A stretch of 64,000 bases of DNA. Source: Hibiscus mutabilis. Lineage: Eukaryota; Streptophyta; Magnoliopsida; Malvales; Malvaceae. The DNA lies in contig CM033747.1 of assembly GCA_019671005.1 (NCBI GenBank), positions 25,695,188 through 25,759,187 of the forward strand. The letters run 5' to 3'. Positions within the stretch are counted from its first letter, which is position 1. Each line of letters starts with the position of its first letter. This document shows, piece after piece, positions 63,656 to 64,000 of this stretch. The notes under the pieces are model-generated. The model did not search any database. It had not been told where the DNA came from and saw only the letters and a list, made by a program, of their open reading frames with translations. Position numbers and translations under genes: made by a program.

Positions 63656-64000
63656 TGTAGCGATGTCCTATTCGCTAAAAAAGAATGTTTTTTGTATTTT
63701 TGTTTGAAAATATTTTCTTCCGCGTGGGATTTTAGAAGAAACCCGTGTTTTATTTAAAAATAGAGTCGCCACCGGCCACTTAGGTAGGCCGGACACCGTA
63801 AAAAAACCAGAGATTTAAGATTGATGGGTTCGGGAGTCGGTTACGGATGGGGAAGGATTAGCACCCCCACACCGCCCAAAATTGGTACTTTAATAATTAC
63901 CGCTTTATTAATATTAAACTTTCTGGATTAAAGTGACGATTAAATTAAAATTTGGTTATTGTGCGAGTAAATTTTAAATGCCCCTTTATCCGAGAGTAAA
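63656..64000 (-). repeat. LTR of a second Ogre-type relative (partial)
   Basis: Opens TGTAGCGATGTC like 36897 and 52333 and is alignable with them to the window end at clearly lower identity. No PBS lies to its left, so this is the outer edge of a 3' LTR (or a solo LTR) of a minus-strand element inserted into Athila gag. The other edge is beyond the window. Confidence 0.85.

Overview
This window is repeat-dense plant nuclear DNA, probably from a eudicot. It holds LTR retrotransposons with tRNA-iMet-type or Tat-type primer sites, plant-type MULE and hAT miniature elements, and a sprinkling of broken host-gene exons. I find no intact host gene, no rRNA and no CRISPR array. Nearly every reading frame is a decayed piece of a mobile element, and elements are inserted into one another.

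Layout. (1) 1-10866: a head-to-tail array of a gag-only Copia (Sirevirus-like, TR-GAG type) element on the minus strand. Neighbouring units share single LTRs (LTR-int-LTR-int-LTR-int-LTR/LTR). The array sits inside the reverse transcriptase of (2) a minus-strand Gypsy chromovirus (10867-15407; RT, protease, gag, PBS, one LTR). (3) 15560-18150: a broken RNase H-like domain, an 841-bp foldback MULE with a perfect 9-bp target duplication, and the last codons of an unrecognised host gene. (4) 18446-20933: a plus-strand Copia deletion derivative with two LTRs, gag, and protease fused to a repetitive spacer. (5) 20939-27615: AT-rich sequence with hAT and MULE miniature elements, a LINE 3' end and a tRNA-like segment.

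(6) 27621-36181 is the most interesting object. It is a minus-strand LTR element (264-268 bp LTRs, PBS, 5-bp target duplication ATTTA) that lacks recognisable pol. Instead it carries, in sense orientation, a chain of host-gene fragments: probably a START/polyketide-cyclase-like piece, an ARM-repeat piece, a TRF4-type nucleotidyltransferase piece and a DEAH-box RNA helicase piece. The nucleotidyltransferase-helicase join is in frame. Two later LTR insertions interrupt it (29002-30395 and about 31400-35099).

(7) 36897-55185: an 18.3-kb minus-strand Tat/Ogre-type Gypsy element with a perfect ACTTG target duplication, 2.85-kb LTRs, an extra N-terminal ORF, gag, protease, a predicted in-frame intron, RT, RNase H, a second archaeal-type RNase H and integrase. 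Its 3' untranslated region holds tandem repeats made of small hairpins with a constant loop and changing, complementary stems. Its 5' leader holds a second such pair. (8) 55423-63655: a minus-strand Athila-type element (3' LTR, PPT, env-like ORF, integrase, RT, protease, end of gag), cut at 63656 by (9) the LTR of a relative of the Ogre-type element, which runs off the window.

The elements do not cooperate as an operon. They form a record of successive insertion, recombination between LTRs, gene capture and decay. Many nonsense codons at conserved Gln/Arg positions are one C-to-T step from the expected codon, as expected for methylated, silenced repeats. Family assignments rest on motifs recognised by eye; no database search was run.
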